From: FEN-1297 sp963787005 | GTDB lineage: Bacteria; Bacteroidota; Ignavibacteria; Ignavibacteriales; Ignavibacteriaceae | Direction of reading: 5' to 3' | Length of the DNA stretch: 64,000 bases | Assembly: GCA_963787005.1 (NCBI GenBank) | Contig: CAWBBX010000030.1 | Span: 1 to 64,000, forward strand | Shown: in pieces, positions 37,076 through 46,965 of the stretch | How the letters are laid out: every line of letters begins with the position of its first letter | Numbering within the stretch: the first letter of the stretch is position 1 | Translations under genes and position numbers: made by a program | Notes under the pieces: generated by a model | The model's input: the letters and a program-made list of their open reading frames with translations, nothing else | Told to the model about the DNA's origin: nothing | Databases searched by the model: none

Positions 37076-39109
37076 TTAATTATAAATTAATTTTTCCTCT
37101 CTGTCCGTCTGTTCGTTTTCTGCGGAGTGAGAGTCCTTAAAATCCGTGTCTGCCGATGTCTTGAATTTATTCACTGATTTCTGAAGTCTGCTAAACAAGC
37201 CGCTGAACTCTTCGGCTGACTTGGCTATCTCCTGAATTCCCGTAGCCGACTGGGACGTGCTGCTGCTTATGGACATAATATTGCTGCTTATCTCCTCGGC
37301 TGTTGCCGACTGTTCCTCGCTTGCCGCTACAACCGAGCTTACCGCGTCGACAACTTTTTCGGAAGTGAAAATTATTTTATCCAGCGATTCTCCGGCCCTT
37401 ACCGCCAGCTCTTTTCCCTTCTCTACTTCCTGCGTTCCTTCATCCATCGATTTAACAGCTTCACCGGTGTCCTTTTGAATCTCCTTAATCATGTCGGCTA
37501 TTTCTTTTGTCGCCTTTGTAGTTCTTTCGGCAAGCTTTCTTACTTCATCGGCTACAACCGCAAATCCTCTTCCCTGTTCGCCCGCTCTGGCGGCTTCAAT
37601 CGCGGCGTTAAGCGCGAGGAGATTTGTCTGGTCGGCAATCTCATTTATCACCTGAATAATTTCCCCTATCTGGTCGCTGCTCTGCCCGAGCGCTTTTATA
37701 ATACCTGCCGCTTTGGATACCACCACCGCAATCCTGTTCATCCCCTCAACAGTAGAGGTGACAACTTCTCCGCCGTTCTTAGCAGTTAAGCCGGATTCCT
37801 TAGCCGAGTCGGCGGCAAGGTTAATGTTTTTTGCCGTATCTAAAATGGTACGCGTCATCTCTTCGACGGCCGTTGCCACTTCGTTGGTGCGCGTACTTTG
37901 CTGTTCTGCTACAATGGCCATCTCTTCCGTACTCGATGAAATCTGGTTCCCGGCTCCCGCAGCGGCTGTTACCGCATCGTTCACATCGTTTACCGCCCGG
38001 CTCAAAGACTCACCGACCGCATTAATGCTGTTTTTTATTAGTTGATGATCACCCTGATACTCGCTTTTTATCCTTACCGAGAGATCGCCTTCGGCTAATT
38101 TTGCAAGCGTGCTTGTTCCTTCCTGAATGGGCATTATTACCGCGTCCAGTGTTTTATTCATTCCTTCTACTATTACCCTGTATTCCCCGTCGTGCTTATA
38201 GGCGTCAACCCTGAAGTCTAGTCTTCCTTCAATTGCCGCTTCGGCAAGCTTATGAATATCTCCTGTAAGGGCGGACAGGTTTTTCTTCAAGACAGACATT
38301 GCGTTACCAAGCAGGTCATCGTCCGATAAAGTTTTTATTTCCGCCGTAAGATCTCCGTGCGCAAGTTTATCCGCCGCTTCCGCCTGATCCTTGAAATTCT
38401 GCTGAAGAGTTTTGACAGAGCAGGCTAATTTACCGAGTTCATCGCTTCTTTTTACTTTAATCTCTTCGGTTATATCCCCTGTGGACAGCCTTTTGATACT
38501 TTCTGCCGAAGAGATAAGATCCGTAATAATTTGCTTCTTCAAAAAGAACATCACGAAAAAGTATGCGATTAAAATTACCATCACTACAAGAATTGTGGCG
38601 GTGATTCTTTGCGACGCTATATCGGCCTTCATATTATTAAGAGAGTACCTGATACTTACTACAGCCATTGGATCGCCCGGGCTCGACTCGTGGCAACTTC
38701 CGCATTTTTCGGACGCGAGTATAGGCTCCACCGATCTTAACACGTCCGAATCTTTAAATTGCTCAGTAAGTGAAACGGGTTTTTTCGAGGCAAGTACACT
38801 CTTCTCTTCTTGATCCATGGATGCTTCGCTGTTCGCTTCGATCTTGTCAACCGGGATAATTCTAACATCCGAGATGTTCGGTTGATCCTTAAGATTTTCG
38901 ATGAGCGGCTTAACATCGGATATACCCTCGCCCATAGAAAACTTAATACTCCTTATCATCATGCTGCTGATTTCCTGCACGTTCTCCTTAGTTTTTGCTT
39001 TCCTCTGATGTTCTTCCTGAGATAATAAAAAGACTAGCGACAAGATTAAGGTTACTGATAGAATAGACGCTACAGTAAGCCCGACTCTTTTAGAAACCGA
39101 CGTGTTCAT
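37076..39109 (-). CDS. Methyl-accepting chemotaxis protein with a periplasmic CXXCH haem motif
   Basis: 677 residues. Membrane helix (about 9-30), periplasmic sensor region (31-165), second helix (about 169-189), HAMP-like segments with repeated AEGDLS/AHGDLT units (about 190-370), and the signalling hairpin (INEIADQTNLLALNAAIEAARAGEQGRGFAVVADEVRKLAERT). The sensor carries CGSCH (Cys136, Cys139, His140), a covalent c-type haem site, so it could sense redox state, oxygen, NO or CO. It lacks a C-terminal CheR-tether pentapeptide of the usual NWETF type. No other chemotaxis gene is nearby. Confidence 0.92.
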   Translation of the reverse strand: MNTSVSKRVGLTVASILSVTLILSLVFLLSQEEHQRKAKTKENVQEISSMMIRSIKFSMGEGISDVKPLIENLKDQPNISDVRIIPVDKIEANSEASMDQEEKSVLASKKPVSLTEQFKDSDVLRSVEPILASEKCGSCHESSPGDPMAVVSIRYSLNNMKADIASQRITATILVVMVILIAYFFVMFFLKKQIITDLISSAESIKRLSTGDITEEIKVKRSDELGKLACSVKTLQQNFKDQAEAADKLAHGDLTAEIKTLSDDDLLGNAMSVLKKNLSALTGDIHKLAEAAIEGRLDFRVDAYKHDGEYRVIVEGMNKTLDAVIMPIQEGTSTLAKLAEGDLSVRIKSEYQGDHQLIKNSINAVGESLSRAVNDVNDAVTAAAGAGNQISSSTEEMAIVAEQQSTRTNEVATAVEEMTRTILDTAKNINLAADSAKESGLTAKNGGEVVTSTVEGMNRIAVVVSKAAGIIKALGQSSDQIGEIIQVINEIADQTNLLALNAAIEAARAGEQGRGFAVVADEVRKLAERTTKATKEIADMIKEIQKDTGEAVKSMDEGTQEVEKGKELAVRAGESLDKIIFTSEKVVDAVSSVVAASEEQSATAEEISSNIMSISSSTSQSATGIQEIAKSAEEFSGLFSRLQKSVNKFKTSADTDFKDSHSAENEQTDREEKLIYN

Positions 39110-39452
39110 TTCTAATTCCCTTATATTGAATGTTGTAATTCAGATTCCCCCAGGCTCAGAGATATTATTTTTTGAATTAAACTGAAAACCTGTGTGTTAC
39201 TTTTATGCGAAAATCTTCGACCGATTAAAAATTGCCATTTCCCCTGATATTTTCGTGCTGAAATCTCTCATTTGGTAAATAGCCGGTTAATAAGTCATAT
39301 TTCAATATATATATTCGGAAATAAATGTAGATTTATTAAGCACTAAAACGAGATTTTTCACTTTTCTGTGCGATTTGGTGAAGATTTATGACTGACCTGC
39401 CTTAAGCAGGTCAGTGTTAAAGAAATGGGAACGGCGGGATAATTATTATATA
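39110..39452. other. Intergenic region with a perfect 10-base-pair hairpin
   Basis: ACTGACCTGC, loop CTTAA, GCAGGTCAGT at 39391-39415, about 40 bases after the metallo-beta-lactamase stop on the minus strand. No T tract follows on either strand, so termination would be weak. GAACGGCGGGATAATTATTAT (39429-39449) nearly recurs at 52391-52410. The remainder is AT-rich upstream sequence of the chemoreceptor. Confidence 0.5.
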
Positions 39453-40850
39453 CTATATTTCGTCTGTATCTCCGTACTTCGGGAAACTTGCGGAAGGATA
39501 GCCGCGTCTTACCAGCTCTTCTCTTAGCGGTAAGGCCTGCTCTTCTTCACCGTGGACAAGAAATATTTTTTTCAATTTTTTAACGGGACAAAGTTTTAAA
39601 TAATCAAGAAGCCCGTTCCTGTCGGCGTGTGCACTGAAATAGTCTATTTTTTTAATTTTGCTTTTAACTTTAAATGATGATCCGAGTATGTTCACCTCCT
39701 CGGCGCCGTCCATAATTTTTCTGGCCAGAGTTTCCTGGGCGGCGTATCCCGCGAACAATATCAGGTTTTTAGGATCCTGGATATTGTTAGCAAGGTGATG
39801 CAAGATCCTCCCGCCCTCAGCCATACCGGAGGCCGATATAATCATGCACGGTCCTTTAAAATCGTTAAGCTTTTTTGATTCTTCGGTATCTCTTATATAA
39901 GTAAGCCTGTTGAATCCGAAAGGATCTTCATGATTTTCGATAAAGACCCTGTAGGTTTCCCTGTCGTAGCACTCGGGATGCATTCTGAAAACTTCCGTCG
40001 CGTTTACCGCAAGAGGGCTGTCGACGAAAATAGGAAATACAGGTATCCTGTTCTGGTCGAACAGTTTGTGCATTACGTAAACCAGGAGCTGGGTTCTTCC
40101 TACGGCGAATGCGGGTATGATGATCTTGCCGCCCGCCTTTATTACATCGTTCACAATGGAGGCGATCTCCTCTTCCACCTTGTCCGAAACGGGGTGAAGC
40201 CTGTTCCCGTACGTGCTTTCCATAATAAGAGCATCAAGTTCTACGGGCAGGTTGGGGTCTCTCAGTATAGGCATATCGGGCCTGCCTATATCTCCGCTGA
40301 ATCCGAGCCTGGTATATTTTCCGTTCTCTCTTATTTCGAGGAGGATGCCGGCGGAGCCCAAAATATGCCCTGCGTCCCTAAAAGTAGCTTTAACGCCCGG
40401 AACGACCTCTACTGTTTTATCGTACTGAAGTCCGATAAAATGCTGCATCGCTTTTTCAACATCTTCTGCTTCATATAACGGCTCGAAGAGCACTTTGTTC
40501 TGTTTTGCTCTTTTCTTGTTGACGAACTTAACGTCTTTTTCCTGAAGGAATGCCGAATCCCTCAGCATAATCTGGCATAGATCCACCGTAGCAGAAGTGG
40601 CGTAAATATGTCCCTTAAATCCGTTCCTAACGAGATTGGGGATGTTGCCGCTGTGATCGATATGAGCGTGCGACAAAAGGAGGACGTCGATATCCGCCGG
40701 ATTGAATGAGAAACTTCTATTAATCTCGTACGCTTCCTTACGCCGGCCCTGGTAAAGTCCGCAGTCCAAAAGGATTTTCACCCCGTTTACGGTTAAAAGA
40801 TGGCAGGATCCGGTAACGGTTTGTGCGGCGCCTGCAAATTGTATCTTCAT
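39453..40850 (-). CDS. Beta-CASP metallo-beta-lactamase, RNA-processing exonuclease type
   Basis: 465 residues from the ATG at 40850, with GGAG six bases upstream; the ATG at 40880 lacks this. Metallo-beta-lactamase motif SHAHIDHSGN (His61, His63, Asp65, His66), then DAGHILGSAG, FSGDIGRPDMP, MESTYGNRLH, the beta-CASP domain (FAVGRTQ, VDSPLA), and the RMMBL end (IDYFSAHADRNGLLDY, KKIFLVHGE). This family (CPSF73-like, YsgA/TTHA0252 type) acts as RNA endo/exonuclease. Cytoplasmic. Monocistronic. Confidence 0.92.
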   Translation of the reverse strand: MKIQFAGAAQTVTGSCHLLTVNGVKILLDCGLYQGRRKEAYEINRSFSFNPADIDVLLLSHAHIDHSGNIPNLVRNGFKGHIYATSATVDLCQIMLRDSAFLQEKDVKFVNKKRAKQNKVLFEPLYEAEDVEKAMQHFIGLQYDKTVEVVPGVKATFRDAGHILGSAGILLEIRENGKYTRLGFSGDIGRPDMPILRDPNLPVELDALIMESTYGNRLHPVSDKVEEEIASIVNDVIKAGGKIIIPAFAVGRTQLLVYVMHKLFDQNRIPVFPIFVDSPLAVNATEVFRMHPECYDRETYRVFIENHEDPFGFNRLTYIRDTEESKKLNDFKGPCMIISASGMAEGGRILHHLANNIQDPKNLILFAGYAAQETLARKIMDGAEEVNILGSSFKVKSKIKKIDYFSAHADRNGLLDYLKLCPVKKLKKIFLVHGEEEQALPLREELVRRGYPSASFPKYGDTDEI

Positions 40851-41041
40851 AATGTCTCCGACTGTCGTTAATTTGCTCAAATATACAAAATTACGAGAAT
40901 ATCCGCCCCCTCCCGGCTAAAGACTGCTCGTAGTAAAAAAGCGCCGTTGAGAGAAAAAAATGGACAAATAATGCGAATTTTGTTTCAATTTATCCGATTA
41001 GTTTTTATCTTCTCAGGTAATCGAACAATGAAAGAATAGAA

Positions 41042-41090
41042 TTCCCGGCATTATTATTCTCTCCTCTTCTCCATGCGGGGATTTTTTTTC
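41042..41090 (+). promoter_or_regulatory. Possible leader hairpin with T tract before parA
   Basis: CCCGGCAT (41044-41051) can pair with ATGCGGGG (41073-41080, one mismatch) across about 20 bases, followed by ATTTTTTTTC. This resembles a plus-strand intrinsic terminator, but no plus-strand gene lies before it, so a short attenuated leader about 30 bases before parA is possible. Weak evidence. Confidence 0.3.
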
Positions 41091-41121
41091 TCATACGGGA
41101 TCAAAAAAATTATTTAAGCTT

Positions 41122-41937
41122 ATGTCAAAAAATATCTCTGTTGCTATCGGTAAAGGTGGAGTAGGTAAAACGACTACTGCCGTTAACCTGGCGGCGTGCC
41201 TGGCCGTAGCCGAGAAAAAAACTTTGCTTATCGACTTTGATCCCGCCGGTTCCTGCTCTGATTATCTCGGATTTTCACCCGAGACAATTGACGCGGGTAT
41301 GTTCAAGGTTTTGAGCTTTACCAAATCTATTTACCAGGTTATTCATAAAACCGATCTGGAGTATTTAGATTTTATACCGTCCGATATTACCACTCCGGAA
41401 ATTGAGGAGCGGCTCCTTCACATAACACGTTACGTGTATCTCTTCAAAAATATTCTTAACGAGAAGGAGCTTACTAAATACGATTATATTATTATCGACT
41501 GTCCCCCGACTTTGAAAGGCCTCACCACAATTGCGCTGAACGCCTCGCATTCTCTTCTTATTCCCGTAAAAGCAGGCGACTTTTCCATTCTCGCCCTGCG
41601 AAAGCTTTTCAAGTATTATTCATGGATGAAATCGCACTATAATTCTCAGCTTCAGATAGAAGGCATACTACGGACTATGTATGAGAAAGATACTAAAGCG
41701 TGGACGATGACAAACGACGAGCTGTACAAATCGTACAGCAGTTTCCTTCTCGATACCGTAATCCCTAAAAATACTACTTTGATAGAAGCGGAGTTTTATC
41801 ACACGCCGTCCATTCTTTTTAATGCTAAAGCTAATGGCTCACAGGCTTATCTTGAACTCGCGCAGGAAATAATGCTGAAAAATTTAAGAAGACCTGTGAT
41901 CGAACAGCCTGAAGAGCAGTTTCACTCAGTAATTTAA
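41122..41937 (+). CDS. ParA-family ATPase, no ParB partner
   Basis: 271 residues. Deviant Walker A GKGGVGKTTTAVNLA (Lys11 and Lys16), Walker A' LLIDFDPAGSCSDYLG and Walker B-like YIIIDCPPTLKGLT. ParA proteins position DNA or protein cargo, such as chromosome arms or chemotaxis clusters, on the nucleoid. No parB, parS-like array or obvious cargo gene is adjacent; the nearest related function is the chemoreceptor 2 kb away. Monocistronic. Role unassigned. Confidence 0.85.
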   Translation: MSKNISVAIGKGGVGKTTTAVNLAACLAVAEKKTLLIDFDPAGSCSDYLGFSPETIDAGMFKVLSFTKSIYQVIHKTDLEYLDFIPSDITTPEIEERLLHITRYVYLFKNILNEKELTKYDYIIIDCPPTLKGLTTIALNASHSLLIPVKAGDFSILALRKLFKYYSWMKSHYNSQLQIEGILRTMYEKDTKAWTMTNDELYKSYSSFLLDTVIPKNTTLIEAEFYHTPSILFNAKANGSQAYLELAQEIMLKNLRRPVIEQPEEQFHSVI

Positions 41938-42028
41938 ATCTGCATATTCCTTCGTTTTGAATATTTTCCTCCGTCGTTTAATTAATTTATTTATATTATT
42001 TTAGACAATCATTTCTCTTAAACGCTAA

Positions 42029-43329
42029 ATGCCCGAACTAAAGAAAGCCTTATCCCGTTTCGATTTAACGATGATAGCGGTAGGATCGATGATCGGCTCG
42101 GGTATCTTTCTTACTCCCTCAATTATAGTTCAGGCTCTTCCTTCTCCTGCACAGATAATACTAGTCTGGGCCGCCGGCGGGATTATCGCACTCTGCGGCG
42201 CACTCACATTCGCGGAGCTGGGTCATTCATGCCGCAGGCCGGAGGCGTTTACGTTTTCCTAAACGAAGGATACGGTAAGCCCGTAGGCTTCCTATACGGA
42301 TGGGCGTATTTCCTTGTAGTTAATACCGGAGGCATCGCGGCTTTGAGCGGGGCGTTCGCTACTTACTTCGGCTATTTTATTCGTCTCGGACCGGCGGGAA
42401 TAAAGATAACCGCTGTTACCGGAATTTTAATTTTAACATTGATTAACGTACGCGGAGTTAAGATCGGCGGAATATTCAGCGATCTTTTTACACTTCCGAA
42501 ATTAGCGGGGATATTCGGAGTTATATTAGTCGGATTTATACTGGGCAGCGGACACATCGCACATTTTTCTCTCGCAATCTCAAATCCCGGCGGCGGACTT
42601 GCGCTTGCGATGGTGGGTGTTCTCTGGTCGTACGGAGGCTGGCAGCATGCAACGTACACGGCGGGCGAGGCGCGTAATCCAAAGCGCGACGTTCCCTTCG
42701 CCATGATAACAGCTGCTTTAATAGTAACAGCGGTTTACGTTTCTATAAATATCGCTTACATGTTTCTCTTAACGCCGGAACAGATTGCCTCCTCTCCCGG
42801 AGTTGCTGCCGATGCAATTGAGACCGTACTAGGACCAGTAGGCGGCGGGCTTATCGCAATGGCGATTTTCATCTCTACTTTCGGAACCGCCGGCATTTAC
42901 ACTCTTACCGCGCCGCGTATTTACTTCGCGATGGCTAACGACGGCATATTCTTCAAAAGCATCGGCGAGATACATAAAAAATATAATACGCCCTACCTGG
43001 CAATTACTATGCAGTCTCTTTGGGCGGTTATACTGGTGCTATTTTGGGGAACGTTCGAGAACCTTATCTCTTACGTAGTTTTCACCGATTGGATATTCTT
43101 CGCTCTTGCGGGGGCGACAGTCTTCATCTTACGAAAGAAAATGCCCCAAGTAAAAAGAGAATACAAAACTCCGGGCTATCCTTTTACTCCGCTGCTTTTT
43201 GTCGGAGTCTCGGTCTGGTTTGTCATCAATACATTAATTGAAAAACCCGAACAGGCGATTGCCGGAATCATCATGCTGGCGCTGGGCATCCCGGTTTATC
43301 TTTACTGGAAGAAAAAATCGAGTTTATGA
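42029..43329 (+). CDS. APC-family amino acid permease, frameshifted
   Basis: About 433 residues over two frames and about 12 membrane helices. The first frame (MIAVGSMIGSGIFLTP...GALTFAELG) stops at 42262; the second begins at 42229 (MPQAGGVYVFLNEGYGKP). Adding one base near 42231-42234 gives the standard FAELGxFMPQAGG, so one lost base explains the break. The remainder is intact to the end (VYLYWKKKSSL). It should exchange or import amino acids across the inner membrane. Related to LAT/serine-threonine exchanger types; substrate unknown. Confidence 0.85.
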
Positions 43330-43392
43330 TAAAATAATTTTGAGCGTAGATAAACAAGAGGATTTCTTTATCTAATTAAATGGCCTTGCTTT

Positions 43393-43456
43393 CATCTTAC
43401 TCTTACTCTTAATCTTACTCTTGATCTTAATCTTAATCTTAATCTTAATCTTAATC
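43393..43456. repeat. Hexanucleotide microsatellite (ATCTTA)n
   Basis: About ten imperfect to perfect units of ATCTTA/CTCTTA in tandem. It lies in the gap after the permease stop, where a long transcript or a gene end would not be disturbed. Copy number is likely to vary between strains. Confidence 0.85.
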
Positions 43457-43512
43457 CTATATTTAGCCTTAAACCCTTAAAATTATACCGGCCGGTTATT
43501 GAAGTTTTGATA

Positions 43513-43610
43513 CCTCATCCCTAAAGGGATTTGGTTTATTCTTGTCTCCTTTTTCTATACCTATTTCATTTCCAAGGGATGATGAACCTAAATCCCTTTA
43601 AGGATGAAAT
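43513..43610. repeat. Long imperfect inverted repeat (CATCCCTAAAGGGATTTGG type)
   Basis: The arm at 43516-43537 (CATCCCTAAAGGGATTTGGT) and the arm at 43585-43606 (complement CATCCTTAAAGGGATTTAGG) form an imperfect inverted pair about 50 bases apart; each arm also holds an internal CCCTAAAGGG palindrome. It lies between convergent genes and may be a small mobile or REP-like element or a bidirectional terminator. Confidence 0.7.
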
Positions 43611-43706
43611 ATTGGACCTTTGCGTAAATTCAGTTACTAATTTTAAATAGCCGCGGATAATAAACTTCATCAATCTTGAAATCTTTCAATCATTCAATCT
43701 TGTAAT

Positions 43707-46700
43707 TTATTTTAAAAAGATCATTTTCTTAGATGAGTTAAAGTTTCCCGCATGCATGACGTAAATATAAAGTCCGCTCGCCAGTCCCGATGCATTGAAA
43801 CTCACCTCATAAGTTCCGGCTTGTTTCTCATCGTTAACAAGTTCTCTTACTCTCTTCCCCAGCACGTCGTAAACTTCAAGTCTAACCAAATAGTTTTCAC
43901 GGTTCGATGAATGTGGAACCGTGTACTTAATTACGGTAGAAGGGTTGAAAGGATTGGGATAATTCTGATACAAGCTGAATTCAGTCGGCAGGCCGGCCGA
44001 TTCATTTTTATTAATTGCAGTAGGGAGATCAAAATAATTAAGGATCTTTCCCATTAAATTATTACGAACGTCTTCCGGATACACAGTTTCAAAAGGGAAA
44101 GTAAGGCCGACTACTTTTCCCGGCTTAATTCCGTTCGGAAACATGCCGGAGAAATTAATTCCGCTGAATCCCGAGGCAGTGTCTACTCCGGTAAATTCCA
44201 TGAATCCTTTCCCGCCGTCCGTTCCCGACACGAGATCGGGCCAGCTAACGTTAATGGTTCCGTGCGTGCCGTCATCAAAATAAAACTGCGGTACTGCTTC
44301 GGCAAAAGAGCCCGGCACCGGCTGAGCCTGGTAATAAACTCCCGACTTATTTTCCGGCGCGTCTGCAACGTACTTCATCTTCAAAAAATCCCAGATAAAA
44401 TTCTTGTCCGATGTCTGTCCCCTGTAATCCAGGTCCCACGCTATTTCCGAACCCGACACAAAAAGGCTTCCGCCGTTATCGAGAAAATCCCTAACCTTCA
44501 CCTGCTCCGCATTACTGAAAGTCTCGTACGTAGTGCTTTCATTGCCGAGTATGTAGTCGGCAACGGAGTAATCGTTAAGCGATAAGAGGCTGTCGGTTAT
44601 TGCATCGTTGGTTGCTGAATCAAAAGTATATCCGTTCGCAAACACAGCGCCTCCGTGCTGGCGTATAAAATTATAAGTGTTTCCCGAAGTCGTTCTGTCG
44701 AATCCGTTTATTATTATAACTTTCGGTTTCGGCGCATCAGTCGGAATTCCGGCGAGCACTTCGGATTCGGGAGATTCGCCTACGGAGTTCACCGCTTTTA
44801 TTTTAATAAAATAAACCGTGTTGTTCGTCAGACTTTTAATCACCAGGTTATCCGCCGGAAGTATCCGCGGCGTACCGAAGTTGATACCGTCGGGGCTCAA
44901 GTAAACATAGTACTGCTTTGCGACTGAGTCCGGCTTTACTATCAGCTTAAGCTCGTTGCTTCCCGAGTAGACTATGCCGAAGGATTTGGGCTGCGCAGGA
45001 ATACTGCTGTCGGTTAAATAGCTCGGCTGAGACATCGGACCGTTCTCGTCGCTCAGTATTTTGTACAGCACGGGATCTTTTAAAATCTCCGGAATCGTCA
45101 TAATAACACTGTCAACCAGAACTTCATTATTTATGAATCTAATACCGTGACTGTAATCGTCATAAGTATCGATATGGATATTTGTCAGCGGCTGAATAGG
45201 CGAATCTACCTTTGTATGCCAGCCGTATATGCAAACATGATTGGGCCGCGACGGATCGGTGATTAAATTGCTCAGCACAACATCCTTTTTAATTCCTCCG
45301 GTCAGTTCTCCTTTAATTCCTCCGGCCGCTGTTCTTTGAGAATCAATTGCGAGGCTGTGTTCAAGAAATCTCGGAATAGTAGTGCTGGCATCTGACCATA
45401 GATACGTAATCGGTTTTAACTTTAAAGTTGAGTTTAGATAAATGTTATCCACCAGCATTCTGGTAGGAAGATTAGCCCCGAACAAAAGAGCAAGTCTCTG
45501 CGCGGTTTTAGGTCCGGTTGGAATTCTGCTGTAATTATCATCGGAACCGATAGCAAGATAATCCGGCATAGTTTGATACACGACTACGTGCGTTTTACCC
45601 TCAGCGTCCTTTGCTATATACTTTTCGGTTATTAGTTTTCTGAGGAAGTTGGGTATGTTTCCTTTTGAAACTTCGTTATAAATTTCATCCTCTCTCTGAT
45701 CGAATGTCATGTTTTCCACTTCATTCATAAACTGCGTACCCGTGAGAGAGTTTATCGGGCGGCTCGGGATTTTTAAAAATTCGATCGAAGGCAGTTCGTT
45801 TTGTATTAAGTCCGAATACGCACGGGTGCCGTAATACACGTAGCCGTCTCCTTCGAGCGAGGTTCCTGATAAGATTGTCTGAATGAAACCGTTAAGCTCC
45901 ACCTGTACCGTATGAAGAATTGCGCGGTCGGGATTTTTCTTCAAGATGATTTTTATTCTTCCGTCCAAAGCGGTGTACTTGATAAAGCTGTTGTCTTCTT
46001 CCGAAGTAAACGTGTAATAATTCGAAAGATACTTCTGCATAAGTTTAGTCCGGTACCATGTGCCGCTGGTCGGACTACTATAGAGCGGCGCCCCGTTATA
46101 AAGAGCGACGCTGTCGTTGTAGGCTAATACGCTGAGGAAATGGTCATCCGAAGAATTAAGCCACGCGCGGAGCGTGCTTCCGTATGCATCTGTGTAATTA
46201 TAATCGCTGTCGAGGAAAGTCATTCTTTTGATGCCGTCGGGGATAGGGCCGTTATCCATATAGCTGAAATTAAATCCGCCGCCGCCGCTGTGTCCGCTCA
46301 GCACAACAAACGGATTATATTTGCTGAAAATATTTTCGACCGAATCGACCATTGCTTTAACAAGAGCCGGGTGATTCGAATATTTGGCTCTCCACGAGGG
46401 CCAGCTCAGCTGAGATGTTTCCATGTAAACGGTAACAATATTTTTCGTAGTATCCTTAAGCCTCAAAAATCTTGTCTGCGCTCCTATATGCTGAATATCG
46501 TAATGCCAGTCGTCCCCCGGCTTTAAGATTTTGCCAACTGTCTGCTCAATTGTATTACCGTTGGGCAGAGCGAAGAAAATTACTTCGGTCGGTTTGTCCG
46601 CTTTAAATGTTTCGGCCGCAGGTGCATTGATCTGAATTCTAACTTCCGGAAAATAACTAAGAGTTAAAACCTGTTCGTCAAAATACGGGCTTGTTGAAAA

Positions 46701-46793
46701 AAGAGGCAGTCTGACGAAAGAACTCTGCGCATAATTAATTGAACAAAATAAAAGTGAAAAAATCATGAGAGGTATTACTTTAATATTTTTCAT
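43707..46793 (-). CDS. Large T9SS-secreted multidomain protein with GHSGG esterase-like motif
   Basis: 1028 residues from the ATG at 46793 (AAGGGG ribosome site; the ATG at 46814 is weaker). Signal peptide (1-23), an alpha/beta-hydrolase-like N-terminal domain with the nucleophile-elbow motif VLSGHSGGGG (Ser169) in a setting about managing sugar or peptide esters unclear, a middle domain (about 330-585) with conserved-looking blocks CIYGWHTK and DDYSHGIRF, an FN3 domain (about 590-675), a glutamine-amidotransferase-like domain (about 685-900, KVIIINGFDRTTSG, FLDNGGSLFVSGSEIAWDL), and a T9SS type A tail (NYPNPFNPSTVIKYTV). I do not recognise the middle domain's activity. Monocistronic. Confidence 0.7.
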   Translation of the reverse strand: MKNIKVIPLMIFSLLFCSINYAQSSFVRLPLFSTSPYFDEQVLTLSYFPEVRIQINAPAAETFKADKPTEVIFFALPNGNTIEQTVGKILKPGDDWHYDIQHIGAQTRFLRLKDTTKNIVTVYMETSQLSWPSWRAKYSNHPALVKAMVDSVENIFSKYNPFVVLSGHSGGGGFNFSYMDNGPIPDGIKRMTFLDSDYNYTDAYGSTLRAWLNSSDDHFLSVLAYNDSVALYNGAPLYSSPTSGTWYRTKLMQKYLSNYYTFTSEEDNSFIKYTALDGRIKIILKKNPDRAILHTVQVELNGFIQTILSGTSLEGDGYVYYGTRAYSDLIQNELPSIEFLKIPSRPINSLTGTQFMNEVENMTFDQREDEIYNEVSKGNIPNFLRKLITEKYIAKDAEGKTHVVVYQTMPDYLAIGSDDNYSRIPTGPKTAQRLALLFGANLPTRMLVDNIYLNSTLKLKPITYLWSDASTTIPRFLEHSLAIDSQRTAAGGIKGELTGGIKKDVVLSNLITDPSRPNHVCIYGWHTKVDSPIQPLTNIHIDTYDDYSHGIRFINNEVLVDSVIMTIPEILKDPVLYKILSDENGPMSQPSYLTDSSIPAQPKSFGIVYSGSNELKLIVKPDSVAKQYYVYLSPDGINFGTPRILPADNLVIKSLTNNTVYFIKIKAVNSVGESPESEVLAGIPTDAPKPKVIIINGFDRTTSGNTYNFIRQHGGAVFANGYTFDSATNDAITDSLLSLNDYSVADYILGNESTTYETFSNAEQVKVRDFLDNGGSLFVSGSEIAWDLDYRGQTSDKNFIWDFLKMKYVADAPENKSGVYYQAQPVPGSFAEAVPQFYFDDGTHGTINVSWPDLVSGTDGGKGFMEFTGVDTASGFSGINFSGMFPNGIKPGKVVGLTFPFETVYPEDVRNNLMGKILNYFDLPTAINKNESAGLPTEFSLYQNYPNPFNPSTVIKYTVPHSSNRENYLVRLEVYDVLGKRVRELVNDEKQAGTYEVSFNASGLASGLYIYVMHAGNFNSSKKMIFLK

Positions 46794-46908
46794 TCGAATC
46801 CCCTTAAGGCACATAGTTATTTAGAATTATTCCGGTAGATCTAGTAGAAATTAATTTTGGCGAAAGTAAGATAAGAATAAAAATAATTGTAGCCTATTTA
46901 AAACAAAT

Positions 46909-46937
46909 GTAGGGGAAGGTCTGAGACCTTCCCCTAC
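46909..46937. repeat. Perfect 13-base-pair hairpin
   Basis: GTAGGGGAAGGTC (46909-46921), loop TGA, GACCTTCCCCTAC (46925-46937), about 115 bases upstream of the large secreted protein. No T tract follows. Probably an intergenic palindromic element at the border of the gene-poor stretch. Confidence 0.8.
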
Positions 46938-46965
46938 CGAGGATTAATAAACGTAAAATTGTCTT

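Noticed and set aside
39391..39415. Rho-independent terminator
   Set aside because: The stem is perfect but no T tract follows on either strand.
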